Assembly: GCA_045562535.1 (NCBI GenBank)
Contig: JBJKVP010000003.1
Coordinates: forward strand, 310,001-374,000
Length of the DNA: 64,000 bases
Origin: UBA6926 sp045562535
GTDB taxonomy: Bacteria > Chloroflexota > Dehalococcoidia > UBA6926
Direction: 5' to 3'
Part shown: piece by piece, positions 42,597 through 52,441 of the stretch
How the letters are laid out: each line of letters begins with the position of its first letter
Position numbering within the stretch: the first letter of the stretch is position 1
The notes under the pieces: model-generated
What the model saw: only the letters and a program-made list of their open reading frames with translations
Told to the model about the DNA's origin: nothing
The model's database searches: none
Program-made: the position numbers and the translations under genes

Positions 42597-44294
42597 TTGA
42601 AGCTCACAAAAATTAAAGACCTTGGGAAAGACCAAAGAAAAATAATTAATGCCTGGTCGATGTATGACTGGGCAAATTCTGCGTTCTCAACAAGTGGTAC
42701 AGTAGCGATATTCCCTGTCTATTTCGTATTTCTTTTCGAACGTTCTCTAGGAAGCCAGTTCTCCATAGCAGGATTAACTCTCTCTAGTAGTGGTATGTGG
42801 AGCATTGGGATAGCGATCTCAGCCTTAGTAGTAGCTTTCACGAGTCCCCCTCTCGGAATATTAGCTGATAAGTTTGCGATAAAAAGAAAATTGTTGATTT
42901 TATACTGCGCCGCTGGATCGATTTTCACTGTCCTTACTTTTTTTTCTGTGTACACAAACTCCCCTTGGGCTTGGTTACTCGGTTTCTTCATCTTGGCAAA
43001 CATAGGATTCAATGGAAGTTTCGTCTTTTATAACTCTTTTTTACCTCACTTAGCTCCTAGAGAGCTTCTTGATGACGTTAGCAGTCGTGGTTACGCATTC
43101 GGATATATAGGTGGGGGTCTCCTTTTACTTATACACTTAGTAGTTATTATGGCTTCTCAAGATACCGCGGTAGAAGATGTAATGACAAGAGCGTGTTTGG
43201 TTTCAATAGGTGTCTGGTGGTTTGGTTTCTCTTTATGGACATTTAAATTTCTTCCAGAACCAACAAAACCTGAATTATCAAATAAACTAACTCCTATCGG
43301 CGCAATTAAATTATCAATCATCGAACTACGAAAAACTTTTCAAGGGATATCGCACTTTAAACCGGTTCTTTTATATCTATTGGCTTTTTTATTATTTAAT
43401 GATGGTATCCAAACAATTCTTTCCATTGCAGGAGCTTATGCCGCAGATACCCTTGGTGTCAGTTTAATATTTAATATGATCACAATACTTTTGGTTCAGT
43501 TTATAGCTGCTCCTGGAGCACAATTGTTTTCATTGTTTGCAAATAAATCTTCAACAAAAAAGGCATTGATGGCCTCATTGATCATATGGTGCATAATTAT
43601 TATCCTGGGAATCGGAATGGCACCATTTAAACCTTCCTCACACACGGAGCATGACTACCAACTTAATTATTCCCAATCTGACACAAATTATTCATTGGAA
43701 TCTCGACCAGATTTATCCGATTCATTGGAAGACAACGCGTGGGATTTAGAAATACACTGGCTACCTGATAGATCAAAAATATCAGAAAATGAAGCTCTTT
43801 CGTTGATTGAAACCGTTGGAAAAAGTGAATATTCTCGGTTTAGCGCTTCGATTTTAGGAGGCCCACATGATGGTTTAAATTCCCTAGGTATAAACAATAA
43901 AGCAAATTTAGATAAAGGTCCTCTAGATTGGTTGCCACGTTTAATGAGGGAATATATATGGGAGCCACTCAATTTACCAATAAATTCTCAATTCTTACTT
44001 CTAGGATCATTGATAGGCTTGATTATGGGTGGAAGCCAAGCTCTTGCAAGAAGTATTTTTGCACATATGACGCCCCAAAATAGAAGCGGTGAGTTCTTCT
44101 CATTTTTTGGGTTCACTAATAAAGTTTCTTCAGTCATAGGGCCAATAATGTACGTGATTATATCTGGTACTGTTGACACAAGATCAGCGATACTATCGAT
44201 AATGATTATAATAGCTGTAGGGGCATTAATCCTCAGTCGGGTGGACGTAGATTCGGGCAAAAGAGCTGCTCTTCTGGATAGTAATGAAATGTAA
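42597..44294 (+). CDS. UMF1-family (Atg22-like) MFS transporter with soluble insert
   Basis: 565 residues, starting TTG after AAGGA. The opening WSMYDWANSAFSTSG is the signature of UMF1/Atg22-like carriers. Helices run to about residue 340, then a hydrophilic segment of about 115 residues (about 345-460) interrupts the fold before the last helices (LLLGSLIGLIMGGSQALARS). Typical bacterial UMF1 proteins are near 430-450 residues, so the insert accounts for the extra length. Members are suspected amino-acid or peptide exporters. The insert's function is unknown. Confidence 0.86.
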   Translation: MKLTKIKDLGKDQRKIINAWSMYDWANSAFSTSGTVAIFPVYFVFLFERSLGSQFSIAGLTLSSSGMWSIGIAISALVVAFTSPPLGILADKFAIKRKLLILYCAAGSIFTVLTFFSVYTNSPWAWLLGFFILANIGFNGSFVFYNSFLPHLAPRELLDDVSSRGYAFGYIGGGLLLLIHLVVIMASQDTAVEDVMTRACLVSIGVWWFGFSLWTFKFLPEPTKPELSNKLTPIGAIKLSIIELRKTFQGISHFKPVLLYLLAFLLFNDGIQTILSIAGAYAADTLGVSLIFNMITILLVQFIAAPGAQLFSLFANKSSTKKALMASLIIWCIIIILGIGMAPFKPSSHTEHDYQLNYSQSDTNYSLESRPDLSDSLEDNAWDLEIHWLPDRSKISENEALSLIETVGKSEYSRFSASILGGPHDGLNSLGINNKANLDKGPLDWLPRLMREYIWEPLNLPINSQFLLLGSLIGLIMGGSQALARSIFAHMTPQNRSGEFFSFFGFTNKVSSVIGPIMYVIISGTVDTRSAILSIMIIIAVGALILSRVDVDSGKRAALLDSNEM

Positions 44295-44313
44295 ATTTTC
44301 TTTCGTTATTGAA

Positions 44314-45078
44314 TTAGGATCCTAAATTATTCAATATGCGAGAAGCTTCAATAGGATCATTTACAGTAGCTCCATGGACCCCCAAAGATTGTGCCTTCTC
44401 TAAGTCTGATGCGGTTTCAATCCCCCAAACACCCACATATAATCCGTTATCAATCGCCTTATCAATAATAGTCTTTGACGCAGAGCGAACGTAAGGAAAT
44501 AATCCGCCCAATCCCGTCGCATTACATGTTTCTATATTTTCGTCAGTCGCTTCACCTACTAACAAACCATGGCTTACCTCAGGCAATTTGTTTTTAGATC
44601 TGAGGAGTTGCGCTTGATCAAAGGATAATATCGATATTCCGGGTACACTAGATGGATTTAACAATACTCCATTATCAATCCATTCAGTTGCTAACAATAA
44701 ATCTCGAAGAGCTGATGGCAAAATACTCTCATCAGACTTAATTTCGATGTAAATATGTGCTTCGTTTGAGTATCTTAATAAAATCTCCTCTAGGGTGGGA
44801 ACTCGCTGTATTTGATCCAATTTATTTGACGCTGCACTTTCAAACCAACTGCCAGCATCAAGTTTTTTTACCTGTTCTAAAGTTGTTTGATCTATTGGCC
44901 CAACACCATCGGTGGTTCTGTCTAAGTCTGGATCATGTATTACTATCAATACGTTATCCACCGTCAAATGCACGTCTAATTCTATAAAATTAAACCCCGA
45001 CTTTATTGCATAATCAAAAGACGCGATCGTATTTTCAGGGAAATGCGAAGAATACCCTCTATGCGCTATCAGTTTCAT
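44314..45078 (-). CDS. Glycerophosphodiester phosphodiesterase
   Basis: 254 residues from ATG 45078, giving the family start MKLIAHRGYSSHFPENT with catalytic His near residue 6 and metal ligands in the ELDVHLT region (about 40-46). HDPDLDRTTDG provides the second catalytic His. It hydrolyses glycerophosphodiesters to glycerol-3-phosphate. No signal peptide is present, so it is cytoplasmic. GAGGT lies 11 nt upstream. It sits downstream of gmk on the same strand. Confidence 0.92.
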   Translation of the reverse strand: MKLIAHRGYSSHFPENTIASFDYAIKSGFNFIELDVHLTVDNVLIVIHDPDLDRTTDGVGPIDQTTLEQVKKLDAGSWFESAASNKLDQIQRVPTLEEILLRYSNEAHIYIEIKSDESILPSALRDLLLATEWIDNGVLLNPSSVPGISILSFDQAQLLRSKNKLPEVSHGLLVGEATDENIETCNATGLGGLFPYVRSASKTIIDKAIDNGLYVGVWGIETASDLEKAQSLGVHGATVNDPIEASRILNNLGS

Positions 45079-45120
45079 ATAAACCAAATACCTCGATAAA
45101 AATGGATCCCGTGACTAAAA

Positions 45121-45711
45121 TTAAATCTTATTACCATCAATAGAAAATCTCAAAGCAGCAAGGATGACCTTGAGTTCTCTAACCGTTTCATCTAGATTAT
45201 CCGTTTTGTTTACTATCACATAGTCAAATAGATCAGCTTTTTCGATTTCGCCTTTTGCAGAAGAAAGTCTACTTTGTATTTGTGCAACGCTGTTTCCTCC
45301 TCTAGATTTGAGTCGCTCCTCTAGGCTATCCAAAGAAGGAGGAGATATGAAAATAAGTACTGACGACGAGTCATAGTTTCTTATACTAAAAGCTCCCTGG
45401 ACATCTGTCCGAACAATAATATCTTTCCCCAATGAACGTGCGTCATCTACCTGAGATTTCGGAACTCCGTATCGCTCTCCATAAACTTCAGCCCATTCAA
45501 TTAAAGAATCATTCTCTATAAGTAAATCAAACTCTTTGTTATCGTAAAATAATTGATCAATGCCATGAATTTCGTTAGGTCTAGGCTTCCTCGTAGTAGC
45601 AGTAATAGGAACATATAAATTTGGTAATTCTTTAGTCAGAGTATCTAGGATAGTATCCTTGCCTACACCTGATGGGCCAGTAATAACGACCAGAGGTGGG
45701 CTAGAAGACAT
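45121..45711 (-). CDS. gmk: Guanylate kinase
   Basis: 196 residues from ATG 45711, directly before the P-loop ITGPSGVGKDT. Upstream in-frame codons overlap remA and are not conserved. TTRKPRPNEIHGIDQLFYD is the GMP-binding segment. It phosphorylates GMP to GDP with ATP. The start lies 4 bp beyond the remA stop, so translation is coupled, as in many Firmicutes and Chloroflexota. Confidence 0.95.
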   Translation of the reverse strand: MSSSPPLVVITGPSGVGKDTILDTLTKELPNLYVPITATTRKPRPNEIHGIDQLFYDNKEFDLLIENDSLIEWAEVYGERYGVPKSQVDDARSLGKDIIVRTDVQGAFSIRNYDSSSVLIFISPPSLDSLEERLKSRGGNSVAQIQSRLSSAKGEIEKADLFDYVIVNKTDNLDETVRELKVILAALRFSIDGNKI

Positions 45712-45715
45712 TTCT

Positions 45716-46015
45716 TTAATCAAACACTGTCTCAGAGTTGGATGAAATAGGTACTTGGCCATTCTGCCTAAAAGAAGAAAGACGGCCGGCAACTGTTTCC
45801 GGGTTTATAGCCGCTAGAACTATATGGCCGCTATCCACGATCAAAACTGCTTTCGTTCTACGACCATTAGTCATATCAAGTACAGCATTGCGGGCTCTAC
45901 CTTCTTGGATTAAACGTTTGGTAGGAGCCGATCCTGGCGCTACAATTGCGATCACTCTGTTCATCGCTACATGATTACCAAACCCCACATGAAGTATCTC
46001 AGGTCCTAAAACCAT
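45716..46015 (-). CDS. remA: RemA-like (DUF370) regulatory protein
   Basis: 99 residues with the RemA core: LHVGFGNHVAMNRVIAIVAPGS, then KRLIQEGRARNAVLDMTNGR and VLIVDSGHIVLAAINPETVA. In Bacillus RemA is a DNA-binding ring protein that activates matrix genes, and it is usually encoded before gmk as here. GGGGAGG lies 6 nt upstream of ATG. The C-terminus is about ten residues longer than usual. Confidence 0.9.
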   Translation of the reverse strand: MVLGPEILHVGFGNHVAMNRVIAIVAPGSAPTKRLIQEGRARNAVLDMTNGRRTKAVLIVDSGHIVLAAINPETVAGRLSSFRQNGQVPISSNSETVFD

Positions 46016-46042
46016 AATAGGCCTCCCCTTTTTTAATAATTT

Positions 46043-47356
46043 CTAATTTTTTACTGCAATCGCTAGGAAATCTGACCAAAAATTCGGATACGAAACCTCG
46101 GTCACCTCTGAATTTTGGATCACCACTTCTCCATCACTCACTAAAGAAGCTACAGCCCATGCGATTGCTAACCGATGGTCTCCTGATGAGTCTAGGGTAC
46201 CTCCCTTTAAATTCCCCTTACCGTAGATTACCATGCCATCGTCCTGCTCCTCAACCCGTGCCCCCAGTCTATTCAATGCAATTACGGTATTCTTAATGCG
46301 ATCACTTTCTTTAACACGTAATTCTCTAGCGTCTCGAATTATAGTAGTCCCCTCTGCCTGAGTAGCAGCTACGGCAATAAGAGGTATCTCATCAATTAAC
46401 CTAGGTATAATTTCTCCTTGTATTTCGATTCCTTTCAAACCACTTGAACTCACCATAATATCTGCTACAAATTCCTTAGAATTGGCAGGTTTCTTTTCAA
46501 TAGAGACCGTAGCACCCATTGCTTGTAATACGTCTAAAAGCCCAGTCCGAGTTTCATTAATACCAACATCTTTTATAACTACCTCACTATCTTTATGTAT
46601 AAGACCGCCAACAATCCATGGTGCAGCAGAACTAAAATCAGAAGGAATCTCTACATCAATCATATTAGGGATACCTGGGGAAATAATAATCCTGTTTGAA
46701 ATATTTTCCTTGTCTAAATGAATCCCCATATCGGTTAGCATATTTTCAGTATGGTCTCTAGAGAGATTTGGCTCAGTAATTTGTGTTTTCCCGTCAGCCA
46801 CTAAACCTGCTATTAAGAGAGCTGATTTCAATTGAGCACTTGCTATCGGCATATCATAATTAATACCCGTTAATTCAGTACCGATAACGTTTATTGGTGG
46901 AAATTCATCTCCCGCTTCGGCTGCGATATTAGCCCCCATCAACTTCAGAGGTTGTACAATCCTGCCCATGGGTCGCTTGTTAAGAGACGAGTCTCCAGAT
47001 ACGACCGCCGATATAGAAGAACCTGCAAGAACACCCAAAAGCAGACGCATCAAAGTCCCACTATTTTGGGCATCCAAGTGAGAGGATGGTTTTTTAAATG
47101 AATTGATCCCTCTACTCTTAATTATTAGATTGCTTGAAATTCCTCTAGAATCAGTTCCTTTCTCAACTATATCCATTCCTAAAGTTTTCATCACATTTAA
47201 TGTTGCAATTGTGTCCTGAGCTCGAGGGAAATTAGATATGCTAGCTTGCCCAGAACCAAGAGAATTGAGAATCAAAGCTCTATGGGCAATTGACTTATCC
47301 CCGGGAGCTTTAATTTCCCCTTTGAAACTTTGTGGCTTTAATAAAGATAGATCCAT
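46043..47356 (-). CDS. aroA: 3-phosphoshikimate 1-carboxyvinyltransferase (EPSP synthase)
   Basis: 437 residues, full length. Motifs: GDKSIAHRALIL near residue 20, NSGTLMRLLLGVLAG near 96-110, RPMGRIVQPL, DEIPLIAVAATQAEG near 320, ELRVKESDRI and GDHRLAIAWAVA. It makes EPSP from shikimate-3-phosphate and PEP in aromatic amino acid synthesis. The context with tyrA 8 bp upstream supports an aromatic operon. GAGG precedes the ATG. Confidence 0.96.
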   Translation of the reverse strand: MDLSLLKPQSFKGEIKAPGDKSIAHRALILNSLGSGQASISNFPRAQDTIATLNVMKTLGMDIVEKGTDSRGISSNLIIKSRGINSFKKPSSHLDAQNSGTLMRLLLGVLAGSSISAVVSGDSSLNKRPMGRIVQPLKLMGANIAAEAGDEFPPINVIGTELTGINYDMPIASAQLKSALLIAGLVADGKTQITEPNLSRDHTENMLTDMGIHLDKENISNRIIISPGIPNMIDVEIPSDFSSAAPWIVGGLIHKDSEVVIKDVGINETRTGLLDVLQAMGATVSIEKKPANSKEFVADIMVSSSGLKGIEIQGEIIPRLIDEIPLIAVAATQAEGTTIIRDARELRVKESDRIKNTVIALNRLGARVEEQDDGMVIYGKGNLKGGTLDSSGDHRLAIAWAVASLVSDGEVVIQNSEVTEVSYPNFWSDFLAIAVKN

Positions 47357-47364
47357 TATTTCCT

Positions 47365-48351
47365 CTAACGCCCTGACGGTCCATCTTTCGAATCTTTATC
47401 AAATCTTCGGCTTAACTGCGCGAGTTTATCACCACCAAACATACCTAACATGTTTTCACTTGCAGTTGGAACATTATCCATGCTGTTATCACTCTTAACT
47501 TTTCCTGATAACCAATCAGATCGTGATTGATAAGCTTGCTCTAATAGATCCCTGAGATCGTCTCCTCCGTCTTCAACCGCTTTTCGAAACTCCTTTAACT
47601 GTATGTCAAAACTATCAAGCCATCTTAAAATCGAGTCGCGATTAGTTGAAAATATCGAATGATGCATATCAACTGACCCGGAAGCTAAACGAGAGACGTC
47701 TCTAAAACTACCTGCAGCAAGCCGAGACATTTCTCGCCAACTTGGAGACTGAGTTGTAACATTAATAAGATTAATCGATAACGCTATAGGGAGATGGCTT
47801 ACTCCCGCTACTAAACTATCGTGCTCAACAGGATCGATAAAAAGTGGTTCTGCATTCAGAATATTAACTAAACTAACGACAGCATCGATCGATTCAGGTC
47901 GAACATCAACTGTCGGGAATACGCCATAAGTTGCACCCTCAAATAGTCCTTCTTCAGCTCCTTCAATACCAGGGGTCTCGACTCCTGCCATGGGATGGCC
48001 TCCAATAAAATCGACGTTTTCGGGCAGTATTTCTTTAGCCCATTGCATAACTTGAATTTTCGTAGAAGAAGTATCGGTAACAATAGTACCTTCTTCTAAA
48101 CTTTCAGCTATTTCCTCAAAAACTTGTTTAACTGCTTCTACGGGCACACAGATAATTACAACAGAAGCTTCCTCTAAGGATTTAGGCAAACTATATGAAA
48201 TTTTATCCACGGCCCCAATTTTTCTTGCTTTGCCTGCTGTTGTAGGTTCGATATCATGACCAATGATTTCAACTCCTTTTAGTTTTGATCTAAGACCTAA
48301 TCCAATAGAAGCACCAATTTGACCCAAACCTATTATCGCTATTTTATGCAT
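47365..48351 (-). CDS. tyrA: Prephenate dehydrogenase
   Basis: 328 residues from ATG 48351 (GAGGT 5 nt upstream): NAD-binding GLGQIGASIGLGL, GGHPMAGVETPG (active-site His region near 135), and a helical dimerisation domain with VAGVSHLPIALS and FRDVSRLASG. It oxidises prephenate to 4-hydroxyphenylpyruvate. No ACT regulatory domain is visible at the C-terminus, which ends in a low-complexity tail. It is followed by aroA. Confidence 0.93.
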   Translation of the reverse strand: MHKIAIIGLGQIGASIGLGLRSKLKGVEIIGHDIEPTTAGKARKIGAVDKISYSLPKSLEEASVVIICVPVEAVKQVFEEIAESLEEGTIVTDTSSTKIQVMQWAKEILPENVDFIGGHPMAGVETPGIEGAEEGLFEGATYGVFPTVDVRPESIDAVVSLVNILNAEPLFIDPVEHDSLVAGVSHLPIALSINLINVTTQSPSWREMSRLAAGSFRDVSRLASGSVDMHHSIFSTNRDSILRWLDSFDIQLKEFRKAVEDGGDDLRDLLEQAYQSRSDWLSGKVKSDNSMDNVPTASENMLGMFGGDKLAQLSRRFDKDSKDGPSGR

Positions 48352-48384
48352 AACTGACCTCAATTCTATTACTCACAAACATTC

Positions 48385-49119
48385 TTATATAAGAGAATAC
48401 CCAATTACTAATTGACTAAATAAATATACCGGTGGAAATACGATACGCCAAATCGTACTTATTCCAAAGAACAAATCAAGTCCAACTAAAGCCATTAAAA
48501 CAAAAGGTCCGTACCTTTCGAGTACGAAAATTTTGGGCAAAAACTTTTTTGGTGAAACCCCAATAAGAATTTTTGAACCATCTAATGGAGCAAGCGGAAT
48601 TAAGTTAAAAACACCTAAAACGATATTATAAATGATACTAAAAGACAAAAAGGATCCTACCCATACGAACGGGTTTGCAATGTTGGTATATATGAATTGA
48701 GGGTCTAAAGCATAACCGAACGGCAATATCGGTACAGAGAAAAAACGTGCAGATAACCCGAGCAACAACGCAAATACGAAATTGGAAGCTGGGCCAGCAA
48801 TAGAAACAAATGCTAGCTGCCTAAACGAGTTGTTTAGAGCAACAATGTCAACCGGGACAGGCTTACCCCAACCAAAACCTACAAAAAGAAACATCAAGCT
48901 ACCAACAGGATCTAAATGTTTTATGGGATTCAGTGAAAGTCGGCCAGAGATTTTTGCCGTTCTATCCCCTAATTTATATGCGATATAAGCATGCCCGAAT
49001 TCATGTACAGACAACGCACATAGCAAAGCAGTGCTAAAAGTAATCAGCATAACTGGCAACGTCAAGAATGTTTGTAAAGAAGCATCCCTAGAAACTATTT
49101 GGTAAAATAATAATGCCAA
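48385..49119 (-). CDS. Site-2 protease family (M50) membrane metalloprotease
   Basis: About 244 residues with four or more helices. HEFGH in the first helix supplies two zinc ligands and the Glu, and NLIPLAPLDGSKIL near residue 180 supplies the Asp. This short form without PDZ is the YwhC/Rip-like branch, which cleaves substrates within the membrane or has unknown targets. I chose TTG 49119, with GGAG 6 nt upstream; TTG 49131 is the longer option. It stands 33 bp before tyrA on the same strand. Confidence 0.85.
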   Translation of the reverse strand: MALLFYQIVSRDASLQTFLTLPVMLITFSTALLCALSVHEFGHAYIAYKLGDRTAKISGRLSLNPIKHLDPVGSLMFLFVGFGWGKPVPVDIVALNNSFRQLAFVSIAGPASNFVFALLLGLSARFFSVPILPFGYALDPQFIYTNIANPFVWVGSFLSFSIIYNIVLGVFNLIPLAPLDGSKILIGVSPKKFLPKIFVLERYGPFVLMALVGLDLFFGISTIWRIVFPPVYLFSQLVIGYSLI

Positions 49120-49192
49120 TTTCTTCTCCAATGATTATTGGATTGTTAACACCTAGATAAGGAAGTAGCCCAGACTTTCTGCCTTCTATTAA

Positions 49193-51517
49193 TTAACTAT
49201 TTTCACAATCAAAAACAATTTGACGTGTTTTATTAATAACATCAGGGGATACACTTACTGACGTAATACCCCATTCAACTAACTTAGCAGTAAGATCTGG
49301 GAAAAAGCTTGGGGCTTGCCCACATATAGAACAAGTAATTCCTCTTTTTTTTGCTGTGGTAACTATTTGCTCCAAAGAATGCATCACAGCTTCGTTCCTC
49401 TCATCAAAATCTTGAACCAAAGTTGCGCTATCTCTGTCAACACCAAGAACCAATTGGGTAAGATCATTAGAGCCTATAGAAACCCCATCTATGCCAACAT
49501 CTATAAACTTGTCCAAAAGCAAGACATTAGACGGAACTTCAGCCATCATCCATAGTTTGAACCCATCTTCGCCTCTTTTAAGTCCATATTGCTCCAGTAA
49601 CGACTTTGTATGGACTAATTCATCGACTGTGCGTACAAAAGGAATCATAACTTGTAAGTTCTTATATTTTTCCCTGACCTGCTTGACCGCCTCTATCTCT
49701 ATAGCGAATAAGTCAGGCTCTTTAATATATCTTGCTGCACCACGATACCCGATCATCGGGTTCTCTTCCTCAGGCTCAAATCTATCCCCACCTCTAAGAT
49801 TCCTATATTCATTAGTTTTAAAATCTGTTGCTCGGTAAATAACTGGTCTGGGATCGAATGCTGATGCAAAAGAAGTTAACCCTTCGGCTAATTTCTCCGT
49901 AAATTCCGAGCCTCGACCTTCTTCAAGCATTAATCTCGGATGCTCTCCAATCCTGGCCACAATAAACTCAGCTCGTAATAGACCAATACCATCTACATTG
50001 CGCTCAGCAACAACTTCAGCAAGATCTGGCTCGGCTAAATTAACATAAATATTAGTTCTCGTTTTCAAATTAGATGCATCTGAGTATTCGTCTACCTGAG
50101 CAGAAGCATCTGGAACTGCTCCTTTGTAAACTCTTCCCGACGCGCCATCGACTGTTACTATTTCGCCACTGGCCAGTTGCTCGGTAGCTATCCCCGTCCC
50201 AACTACACAGGGAATTCCTAACTCTCTAGATATAATCGCTGCGTGTGCAGTACGCCCTCCTTGATCAGTTACTATTGCAGAAGCTCTCTTCATTGCAGGA
50301 ACAAAATCAGGAGTAGTCATTTCCGTAACTAGAACATCTCCTTGATGAATACGGTCTAGATTGCCTATATCAGCATTCTCAATAATCACTACACGACCGG
50401 AAGCCGCTCCAGGACTTGCTGGAGCACCCGACAAAAGGAGTGGGTACTCGTCCTCGTCAACTTCTAAGCCTGCGGTCCTACCATTATTTTCAGTTAAAGT
50501 AGTTATCGGCCGTGTCTGAATTATATAAAATTCTCCCCCTTGGTATGCCCATTCAATATCCTGTGGGTTCTTATAGGCTTCCTCAAGATCAAGCCCCAGT
50601 TTCACTATGGATTGGATTTGACTATCATCTAATTTATTTAAATTCGCCTGCCCGTCTGAAATTTCCACTCTTTTATTTAAATCATCACGGTTAGTAGAAT
50701 CTACGTTGCGCACAAGCATCCAGGTTTGAGGAACATGTTGACGATTTGTAACACTTAATGACGCTTTATCAATCATGTAGGTATCAGGTGTTATTTCACC
50801 GGAAACAATTCCTTCTCCAAGTCCATATATGGCTTCTACCAATACTTTCCCTCTATCACTGGTTGTGGGTTCCGCCGTAAACATCACTCCAGAGATTTCC
50901 GACTGGACCATCCGTTGAACCGGCACAGCTATTCCAACTGAAAGCTGATCAAAATTTTGCTCTTCTCTATAAAAAATAGCTCGAGCCTCAAAAAGACTAG
51001 CCCAACAACCTTTGACGGCATCAATAACTTGTGCAATTCCATCTACATTAAGATACGTACTTTGTTGGCCTGCAAAGGAAGCATCAGGCAAATCTTCAGC
51101 AGTAGCTGAAGATCTTACAGCTACTAGGCCTTCCCCCATAGATTTATATGCTTCGGCAATTTTTATTTCAACATCTTTAGATAACGGGGCTGACACGATC
51201 AAATTCTGAATTTCACCCGCTTTAGTCATCAGCGATTTAGAATCATTTACATCCAAATCAGTAAGTAGCGCCTTAATTCTATCTTCCAAATTCGAGTCAG
51301 TTAAGAATTTTCTGTATGTGGATACGGTAATTACGAACCCTGGAGGAACCGGAGCCCCATTCTGGGTCATTTCACCTAGATTCGCACCTTTTCCCCCAGC
51401 TATATCTATATCTTTGGCATATAAGTCTTTAAACCAAAGAATTTCCGAATTTTGTTTATCAAAATCGTTTTGGGATTCGTTTTCCGTGCTTCTAGTCGTA
51501 TCCGACTTCTTAGCCAT
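49193..51517 (-). CDS. ppsA: Phosphoenolpyruvate synthase
   Basis: 774 residues from ATG 51517, which has GGAGG 7 nt upstream. Domain order: N-terminal ATP-grasp (GGKGANLGEM near residue 40; AVRSSATAEDLPDASFAGQQ), phospho-His swivelling domain (GGRTAHAAIISRELG, His about 425) and C-terminal PEP-binding barrel (SIGSNDLTQLVLGVDRD). It converts pyruvate and ATP to PEP, AMP and phosphate, a gluconeogenic step that suits growth on acids and acyl-CoA products. It is slightly shorter than E. coli PpsA. Confidence 0.94.
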   Translation of the reverse strand: MAKKSDTTRSTENESQNDFDKQNSEILWFKDLYAKDIDIAGGKGANLGEMTQNGAPVPPGFVITVSTYRKFLTDSNLEDRIKALLTDLDVNDSKSLMTKAGEIQNLIVSAPLSKDVEIKIAEAYKSMGEGLVAVRSSATAEDLPDASFAGQQSTYLNVDGIAQVIDAVKGCWASLFEARAIFYREEQNFDQLSVGIAVPVQRMVQSEISGVMFTAEPTTSDRGKVLVEAIYGLGEGIVSGEITPDTYMIDKASLSVTNRQHVPQTWMLVRNVDSTNRDDLNKRVEISDGQANLNKLDDSQIQSIVKLGLDLEEAYKNPQDIEWAYQGGEFYIIQTRPITTLTENNGRTAGLEVDEDEYPLLLSGAPASPGAASGRVVIIENADIGNLDRIHQGDVLVTEMTTPDFVPAMKRASAIVTDQGGRTAHAAIISRELGIPCVVGTGIATEQLASGEIVTVDGASGRVYKGAVPDASAQVDEYSDASNLKTRTNIYVNLAEPDLAEVVAERNVDGIGLLRAEFIVARIGEHPRLMLEEGRGSEFTEKLAEGLTSFASAFDPRPVIYRATDFKTNEYRNLRGGDRFEPEEENPMIGYRGAARYIKEPDLFAIEIEAVKQVREKYKNLQVMIPFVRTVDELVHTKSLLEQYGLKRGEDGFKLWMMAEVPSNVLLLDKFIDVGIDGVSIGSNDLTQLVLGVDRDSATLVQDFDERNEAVMHSLEQIVTTAKKRGITCSICGQAPSFFPDLTAKLVEWGITSVSVSPDVINKTRQIVFDCENS

Positions 51518-51685
51518 CCACACTCCTCCGTTTCTTAACGACCACTACAAGTGGATCGAAAAGTATATTAGCCCCCAGGCCAGCAAAAGGATTATACCAT
51601 TCAAATAGCCCTATGTAGGGATATTAGAGTGCTATTCAAGGCCTATTTGAAATATAAAGCACCAGTAGTTTTAGCAAATGCCAAA

Positions 51686-52333
51686 CTAATCTGGCTCATA
51701 ATAAACGCCTTGCATAGACTCAGGCAATAATTTAGCTATTGAATTCATAATTTCTTCTGTTAAATCTTTAGGTTCTAAATTTCTTTCCCCAATCATAATT
51801 GGACTGCCAAAAATAACAGTCAGTGGGTGCCTTTTAAATAGAGACGCTAGATTAATTTTATATTTATTCGATCCTATAATTGCAACGGGTTGCACTATCG
51901 TGTTTGATTCAATAGCCAAAAACGCTGCTCCAGGTTGTCCACTTAGCAGAGCACCCTTTAGGCTGCGTGTTCCTTCCGGGAAAATACCTATAGCGAAACC
52001 AGTATTCAGGTATTGGAGCGCACTATCTAAAGAACTTTTTGCTACTTTCCCTCTATCTATAAAAATAGTTCCGTAGGCGTTAAACCCAGCTTCTACCCAC
52101 CTTGGGGCATGTTCAAGAATTTCTTTTTTTGCCAGAAAAACGATTTGTCTAGGATAAACTGCTGTAAGAACTGCAGGGTCTATATTATCCATGTGATTAG
52201 ATACAACTAAGATACGGCCATCCGCAGGTATATTCTCAACTCCTTTAACTGAAATTCGAAAAAATAGTTTAACCAAACCTCGAACTATTGGGATAAAATA
52301 TTTATAGGATCGGGTTTGGGGAGTCATTTGCAT
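51686..52333 (-). CDS. plsC: 1-acyl-sn-glycerol-3-phosphate acyltransferase (PlsC family)
   Basis: 215 residues with the acyltransferase motifs HMDNID (HX4D, about residues 47-52), IDRGK, and FPEGTRS near 118-124. A short hydrophobic segment lies at the N-terminus. It acylates lysophosphatidic acid in phospholipid synthesis. ATG 52333 or 52327 may be used; the ribosome-binding site is weak. It is divergent from metG. Confidence 0.9.
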   Translation of the reverse strand: MQMTPQTRSYKYFIPIVRGLVKLFFRISVKGVENIPADGRILVVSNHMDNIDPAVLTAVYPRQIVFLAKKEILEHAPRWVEAGFNAYGTIFIDRGKVAKSSLDSALQYLNTGFAIGIFPEGTRSLKGALLSGQPGAAFLAIESNTIVQPVAIIGSNKYKINLASLFKRHPLTVIFGSPIMIGERNLEPKDLTEEIMNSIAKLLPESMQGVYYEPD

Positions 52334-52441
52334 TTCACTTTAATATAATATATCTGTAATCACTGGTAAGTGATACTACTAGAATACAAGGTATTTTTAA
52401 CAAAACATAGTAACAACTTAAGATAGAATGGTAATAATAAT

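Noticed and set aside
45712..45792. Longer guanylate kinase start overlapping remA
   Set aside because: The P-loop lies just after ATG 45711, and the extra residues are the out-of-frame shadow of remA.
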